Below, in pieces: positions 59,932 through 64,000 of a stretch of 64,000 bases of DNA. The DNA is from Amycolatopsis regifaucium (GTDB taxonomy: Bacteria; Actinomycetota; Actinomycetes; Mycobacteriales; Pseudonocardiaceae). Position numbers and translations under genes: made by a program. Every line of letters starts with the position of its first letter. Positions within the stretch are counted from its first letter, which is position 1. Location of the stretch: the NCBI RefSeq assembly GCF_001613935.1, contig NZ_LQCI01000052.1, positions 147,651-211,650 on the forward strand, in the 5' to 3' direction. The notes below the pieces were generated by a model, which saw only the letters and a program-made list of their open reading frames with translations, was not told where the DNA came from and searched no databases.

Positions 59932-60689
59932 GGCGAACTCCTCTGCCTCTTCGCCGCGGCCTGGACGATCCACGTCATGGCCGGGTCCTCGCTCTTCATC
60001 CACTCCGGATGCCACTGGACGCCGAGCACCGGGGCACCTGGCAGTTCGACCGACTCGACCACGCCATCGCTCGTCCGCCCGGTCACGACCAGACCGGTGC
60101 CGCAGCGGTCGACGGCCTGGTGGTGCCAGGAGTTGGTCATCGCGCGCTCACCGAACAGGCCGGCGGCGATCGAACCTTTCTCGAACGACACGAGGTGCTC
60201 AGCGGTGCCATCGGTGGGCGCGGCCTCCGCCGACAGGTGACTCACGGACCCGGCCGGAAGATCGGCGACGAGGGTGCCGCCGAGCGCGACGTTGAGCACC
60301 TGCATCCCCCGGCACACACCGAGCACCGGAATCCCCGCCTCCAGCGCGGCACGGACGAGTGCGATCTCGTACTCGTCCCGGGCCGTGTCGTGGGCCATCG
60401 GGTCCAGTCGTGGATCGATGTCGCCGACCACCGCCGGGTCGCCACCCCAGAACGCCGGGTGGACGTCTTGCCCGCCGGTGATCACGACGCCGGACAACCA
60501 CTGACAGATCGCCGTCGCGTCGGTGTCGTAGGAGAGATGCACCGGGAGGCCACCGGCCCGCGCGATCCGGCTCGCGAAGTCCGACATGTAGCTGTCGAGA
60601 CAACGGTCTCCGTACCGCTCGTCGGCTCCCTTGACCAGCTCCAGCCGGAACCGCCTGCCGGTGGTGCCGATCAGCGGACGCGCGCTCAC
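59928..60689 (-). CDS. PuuD-like gamma-glutamyl hydrolase
   Basis: This 253-residue class I glutamine-amidotransferase-fold hydrolase has VLGVCRGMQVLNVALGG with the catalytic Cys, NSWHHQAVD and GVQWHPEW with the catalytic His and Glu. PuuD-type enzymes cleave gamma-glutamyl amides such as gamma-glutamyl-GABA to Glu and the amino acid. GTG 60689 overlaps the stop of the glutamine-synthetase-like gene (GTGA), linking synthesis and cleavage of the gamma-glutamyl bond. Confidence 0.9.
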   Translation of the reverse strand: MSARPLIGTTGRRFRLELVKGADERYGDRCLDSYMSDFASRIARAGGLPVHLSYDTDATAICQWLSGVVITGGQDVHPAFWGGDPAVVGDIDPRLDPMAHDTARDEYEIALVRAALEAGIPVLGVCRGMQVLNVALGGTLVADLPAGSVSHLSAEAAPTDGTAEHLVSFEKGSIAAGLFGERAMTNSWHHQAVDRCGTGLVVTGRTSDGVVESVELPGAPVLGVQWHPEWMKSEDPAMTWIVQAAAKRQRSSP

Positions 60690-62017
60690 GGGAACTCGAA
60701 GTAACGGGTGGATTCCCACTGCGAGAGTTCAGCGAAGGGATCGCCGCCTTTGGTGTGGAACTCCATCCACTCCCATCGCCGCGACGCGACCCAGAAGCCC
60801 ACGAACTCGTCGCCGAGGTACTCGCGCAGCAGAGGATCGGCGTCCAGGGCCGCGCCCGCCTTCGACATCGTGTCCGGGATCCGGGTCACTCCGTGGCCTT
60901 CGGGCAGGCACCACGCCATGTCCGTGACCTGCTCCGGCGGCTCGATCCCCCGCTCGATGCCCGCCAGCACTCCGGCCAACACCCCGGCCAACGCCAGGTA
61001 GGGATTGACGTCGGCGCCGGGGAGCCGGTACTCGAGGCGCGAGTACCGGGGGTGCCCGGTGATGGCGCGCACCGCGGCCGTCTTGTTGTTCACGCCCCAG
61101 CTCACGGTGGTGGGCGGCCCGGTGAAGTCCACCAGTCGCCGGTAGGAGGTGATCTGCGGCAACGCGAGCGAGGTGTTGCCCTCCATCGTGGCCAGCAGTC
61201 CTCCGACCGCGTGCCGCATCAGCGGGGACGGGCCGTCTTCGGCGAAGAACCGGTTCTCTCCGTCGCGCTGGAGCGACAGGTTGAGGTGGGCGCCTTGTCC
61301 GTAACCTGCCGTCGGCTTGGCCATGAAGGTCACGGTGTGGCCTTGGTCGAACGCGACCTCCCGCATGATCTGCCGGGTCCGCGCCCAGGAGTCGGCCAGC
61401 GTGATCGGATCCGTCGGCGCCAGATTCAGCTCCGTCTGCCCGGCGGCGGCCTCGTCGGTCCATGCCTCCCAAGCGATACCGACGCTATCGAGGCGGCCGA
61501 CGACCGCTTCCATGTAGTCGATCCAGTCCTTGGACCTCGCCAAGTGATACGTCGCTCCCGTGCCGCCGCCCAACGGCGTCAGACCCCGGTACCCGAGTTT
61601 TCGCGCCTCTTGAACGGATTCCTCGAACAGCGTCGCTTCGATCTCCACGGCGACGGTCGCGGTGTACCCGAGCACCGCAAGCCGCGCCACCAGCTTCCGC
61701 ACGAGATTCCGCGGACAGATCGGCACGGGCGTGCCGTCCTTCAGCCAGTAGTCGCCGATGACCGAGTCCAGCCCCGGCTTCCACTCGACCAGGGTCGACA
61801 GGTCGGGGACCAGCTGGATGTCGTGGAGATTGCCACGCCAGTCCGGAAAAGCGTCACCGAGGACGATCTCGTTGCCCAGGTCGATCGCGAACAGGATGTC
61901 GGCGAAGGCGAAGCCGGATTCCTTGCCCGAGGCGAACTTCGTCATCGACACGTTCTTGCCCAGAAAGCTTCCGTCGTGATTGGTCGCCTCGAGGCGCACG
62001 GCGCGGGTATCAGACAT
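60686..62017 (-). CDS. glutamine synthetase-like gamma-glutamylamine ligase
   Basis: This 443-residue glutamine-synthetase-fold protein has EIEATLFEES, the ATP/Glu segment AKPTAGYGQGAHLNLSL and the arginine motif RLEYRLPGADVNPYLALAG. Its place beside PuuD-, PuuB- and aldehyde dehydrogenase-like genes shows it is a gamma-glutamylpolyamine/amine synthetase (PuuA, GlnA3 or AtdA1 type) rather than the nitrogen-assimilation enzyme. It overlaps the upstream gene by eight bases. The amine is not defined by sequence. Confidence 0.9.
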   Translation of the reverse strand: MSDTRAVRLEATNHDGSFLGKNVSMTKFASGKESGFAFADILFAIDLGNEIVLGDAFPDWRGNLHDIQLVPDLSTLVEWKPGLDSVIGDYWLKDGTPVPICPRNLVRKLVARLAVLGYTATVAVEIEATLFEESVQEARKLGYRGLTPLGGGTGATYHLARSKDWIDYMEAVVGRLDSVGIAWEAWTDEAAAGQTELNLAPTDPITLADSWARTRQIMREVAFDQGHTVTFMAKPTAGYGQGAHLNLSLQRDGENRFFAEDGPSPLMRHAVGGLLATMEGNTSLALPQITSYRRLVDFTGPPTTVSWGVNNKTAAVRAITGHPRYSRLEYRLPGADVNPYLALAGVLAGVLAGIERGIEPPEQVTDMAWCLPEGHGVTRIPDTMSKAGAALDADPLLREYLGDEFVGFWVASRRWEWMEFHTKGGDPFAELSQWESTRYFEFP

Positions 62018-62669
62018 CGAAGCGAACCCTCCAGGACGCGGCCGTCATGACCGACATCTGTGCCAGCGTGCCCTTGAGCCGCAGACCGGCCGCCAAGGAG
62101 GCGACGAAGTCGTCCGCGCCGCTGAACACACCCGCGAGAACGTCGGGCGGCCCCGCCATCAGATACTCGGTCGTCCCGTCGCCGAACCGATGCCGTTCCG
62201 GACCGCCGGGGCCGTCGGCGTCGACGATCAGCACCTCGGGAATGCCCGGTATTCCCCTTGTCACCGCCCAGAAATGCCGGGCGGACTCGCGCCAATGCGG
62301 TAACGGCGGCGTCAGCGCGCGCAGGATGCCCGCGGCCAGGACGACATCACCGGCGGGCTCCCGCGTGGACGCGAAGCGCCTTCGCAGATCGACGACGACC
62401 GTCGCGTCGGGCTCGCCGAAGACTCCACCGGTCACCGTGATCGCCTTGTGGCCTGAGGAAATCGTGGCGGCCTGTGGCGTGTCGTGGGAGCGGATCGCCA
62501 CGGTGCCGTCGGCTCGGCCCAAGAGCTCGTGTGCGTGACCGATCCGCGAGGAGTCGCGCAAGGTGCGTCCGATCAGCCGGACGACCGGACTCGCGTCGTC
62601 TTCGATCGTGATGGGGAAGGTGGAGCCCTCCCGCACGGGCGCCTCGGGAAACGTCATGATCTCGGCCAT
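62010..62669 (-). CDS. conserved protein with SCP2-like C-terminus
   Basis: In this 219-residue protein the N-terminal part (FPITIEDDASPVVRLIGRTL) is not recognised. The C-terminal 60 residues (EYLMAGPPDVLAGVFSGADD, then GLRLKGTLAQMSVM) resemble the sterol-carrier-protein-2 fold, which binds lipids or acyl chains. It is the first gene of the ligase transcript, just downstream of the operator-like region 62710-62733, and overlaps the GS-like gene. ATG 62669 has AAAGG ahead; ATG 62657 is a second option. Confidence 0.65.
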   Translation of the reverse strand: MAEIMTFPEAPVREGSTFPITIEDDASPVVRLIGRTLRDSSRIGHAHELLGRADGTVAIRSHDTPQAATISSGHKAITVTGGVFGEPDATVVVDLRRRFASTREPAGDVVLAAGILRALTPPLPHWRESARHFWAVTRGIPGIPEVLIVDADGPGGPERHRFGDGTTEYLMAGPPDVLAGVFSGADDFVASLAAGLRLKGTLAQMSVMTAASWRVRFDV

Positions 62670-62709
62670 CGCGGGCCCTTTCGATCTTGGCGAGTGTCGC
62701 GTCATAGTT

Positions 62710-62846
62710 AGTCAAATGACTCGATCAATTGACAAAGATGATGGGCGTCCCGTCGCGCGTTGTCAACAGACCCTTTCGAGCGAGCGCCTGAACCGCCCCT
62801 TGACGAGAGATGAAAGTTGCCACACACTCGGCCAACTGACTTAATC
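62710..62846. promoter_or_regulatory. divergent promoter with copies of the island operator
   Basis: The 204-base gap between divergent genes holds AGTCAAATGACT (62710-62721), TCAATTGA (62725-62732) and, near the hotdog gene, TGACTTAATC (62837-62846), which exactly matches the core of the TetR-proximal operator at 54351-54360. Both divergent transcripts would be under the same TetR protein. Confidence 0.65.
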
Positions 62847-62873
62847 GGATGACCTACTCGGTCAGGAGCTCTC

Positions 62874-63269
62874 ATGAAAGTCATCCATCGGCGCTACGTC
62901 GCCTACTCCGAAACCCACTACGCCGGCAATCTCGTCGACGGGGCGTTCGGCCTGGCGCTGTTCGGCGACGCCGGAACCCATCTCGCGATCGTCACGGACG
63001 GCCACGAAAGTCTCTTCGCGGGTTACTCGTCCGTGGAATTCCTGTCGCCGGTGCGTGGCGGGGACGTCATCGAGGTCGAAGCCCGGCTCGCGGCCAAGGG
63101 AAACCGGAGCCGGACGATCGACTTCGAGCTGCGCGTCATCGCCAGGGCTCTCGACCACACGGGCAGAGCGGAAGTCCTCGCCGAGCCCATCGTCGCCACC
63201 CGGGCTCGCGGGACCGGCGTCGTCCCCGTCCTCCCGCAGGACCGAAACCCAGAAGGAAGTGCAGCATGA
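62874..63269 (+). CDS. hotdog protein like beta-aminoacyl-CoA ammonia lyase
   Basis: This 131-residue single-hotdog protein has ETHYAGNLVDGAFGLALFGD, SLFAGYSSVEFLSPVRGGDV and EPIVATRARGTGVVP. These segments line up with 3-aminobutyryl-CoA ammonia lyase (Kal) and beta-alanyl-CoA ammonia lyase of clostridia (about 130-145 residues), which remove ammonia from beta-amino-acyl-CoA to give an enoyl-CoA. The island also has an acyl-CoA ligase fused to a hydratase, the enzymes needed before and after that step. It overlaps the monooxygenase gene (ATGA). Confidence 0.78.
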   Translation: MKVIHRRYVAYSETHYAGNLVDGAFGLALFGDAGTHLAIVTDGHESLFAGYSSVEFLSPVRGGDVIEVEARLAAKGNRSRTIDFELRVIARALDHTGRAEVLAEPIVATRARGTGVVPVLPQDRNPEGSAA

Positions 63270-64000
63270 AGGACACAGACGCGTCGGAGTCCGCCGACAT
63301 CGTCGTCATCGGCGCCGGAATCTCCGGTATCGGCGCGGCCCGGCATCTGATGGCCGACTTCCCGGGCAAGAAGGTCATCCTGCTGGAGTCCCGCGACTCG
63401 ATCGGCGGCACCTGGGACCTGTTCCGCTATCCGGGTGTCCGGTCCGATTCCGACCTGCACACCTACGCCTACGAGTTCAAGCCGTGGCGGCACCGGAGCG
63501 CGATCGCCGAAGCGCCGTTGATCCGCGAATACCTCGGCGAGACGGTGCGCGAGTTCGGCCTCGACGACATCCTGCGGCTCCGGCACCGAGTGACCGCCGC
63601 CGACTGGTCCAGCGACGAGGCACGGTGGACGCTTCAGGTCACCGCGACCGACGAAGCCGGTACCGAACGCACGAAGACCATCAAAACCCGCTTCGTCTTC
63701 AGCGCCACCGGCTACTACCGATACGAAGAGGGGTACACGCCCCCCTTCGAGGGCCGTGGCGATTTCCGGGGGGACATCCTGCATCCCCAGCACTGGCCCG
63801 AAGACTACGACCACAGCGGCAAACGCGTGGTGATCATCGGCAGCGGCGCCACGGCGGTGACGATGCTCCCGGCCATGCTGATGGGTGAGGGGGCCGCGGC
63901 GCACGTGACGATGCTCCAGCGCACACCGAGCTACATCGCCTCCCAGCCGCGAGTCGACAACATCGCCGTCAAGCTCACCAAGCTGCTCGGGGCCAAACGC
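63266..64000 (+). CDS. flavin-containing/Baeyer-Villiger-type monooxygenase (cut by window end)
   Basis: The first 245 residues are visible. They show FAD-binding VIGAGISGIGAARHLM, the GGTWDLFRYPGVRSDSD region, the fingerprint FRGDILHPQHWP (FxGxxxHxxxWP) and the NADPH-binding VVIIGSGATAV. This identifies a class B flavoprotein monooxygenase. AAGGAAG precedes ATG 63266, which overlaps the ammonia-lyase-like gene. It might oxygenate an N- or S-containing substrate, or insert oxygen next to a carbonyl, before or alongside the gamma-glutamyl pathway. The rest of the gene lies outside the window. Confidence 0.88.
   Translation, partial: MKDTDASESADIVVIGAGISGIGAARHLMADFPGKKVILLESRDSIGGTWDLFRYPGVRSDSDLHTYAYEFKPWRHRSAIAEAPLIREYLGETVREFGLDDILRLRHRVTAADWSSDEARWTLQVTATDEAGTERTKTIKTRFVFSATGYYRYEEGYTPPFEGRGDFRGDILHPQHWPEDYDHSGKRVVIIGSGATAVTMLPAMLMGEGAAAHVTMLQRTPSYIASQPRVDNIAVKLTKLLGAKR

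Noticed and set aside
60686-62017. Assimilatory glutamine synthetase (glnA)
   Set aside because: Embedded with PuuD-, PuuB- and CoA-type genes under a local TetR; fits gamma-glutamylamine synthetases better.

Overview
The window is high-GC DNA with actinomycete start codons (ATG, GTG, some TTG), dense four-base ATGA/GTGA gene overlaps and large modular biosynthetic genes. Gene content and the recurring in-gene palindrome GTCCACAGTGGAC suggest a Pseudonocardiaceae chromosome, probably Amycolatopsis or a close relative. The genus is inferred from gene content, not from a marker gene. No rRNA, tRNA, CRISPR array, insertion sequence or replication origin was seen.

Layout. (1) 1-9 kb: an ATP-grasp enzyme, two small conserved proteins, a flavin-type oxidoreductase, a betaine/choline-type ABC importer whose two permeases and ATPase are fused into one 829-residue chain, a TetR regulator with a perfect 15-bp inverted repeat in front of it, a decayed HxlR regulator and a small secreted six-cysteine protein. 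(2) 9.0-33.4 kb, all on the minus strand: one hybrid NRPS-PKS operon. In order of transcription it holds a 21-codon leader peptide, A-PCP-KS, A-PCP-C-PCP, KS-AT-KR-DH-ACP, C-A(Asn)-PCP, C-A(Ser)-PCP-TE-MFS, two tandem ATP-grasp ligases and a TauD/SyrP-like dioxygenase. I do not recognise the product.

(3) 34.0-44.0 kb, plus strand: a HIT protein, then a tight nine-gene operon with an MFS exporter, a deacetylase with an extra N-terminal domain, an AurF-type di-iron N-oxygenase, two dCTP-deaminase-like proteins with complementary active-site losses, a GT4 and a GlfT2-like glycosyltransferase, a HAD phosphatase and a GH3/NagZ homologue that lacks its nucleophile. This looks like an undescribed pathway to a modified amino-sugar or nucleoside. 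(4) 44-52 kb: unrelated single genes (MHS transporter, VOC protein, calcium-repeat secreted protein, ECF sigma factor, reductase, hydrolase/AraC pair, secreted trypsin-like protease, small hypothetical).

(5) 52.1-64.0 kb: a TetR-controlled amine catabolic island with a glutamine-synthetase-like ligase, PuuD-type hydrolase, PuuB-type FAD oxidase, aldehyde and alcohol dehydrogenases, a fused acyl-CoA ligase/enoyl-CoA hydratase, a beta-aminoacyl-CoA ammonia-lyase-like hotdog protein and a Baeyer-Villiger-type monooxygenase cut by the window end. Its promoters share a TGACTTAATC/TCAAG..CTTGA motif. The genes fit a route that gamma-glutamylates an amine, turns it into a beta-amino acid and removes nitrogen at the CoA level.
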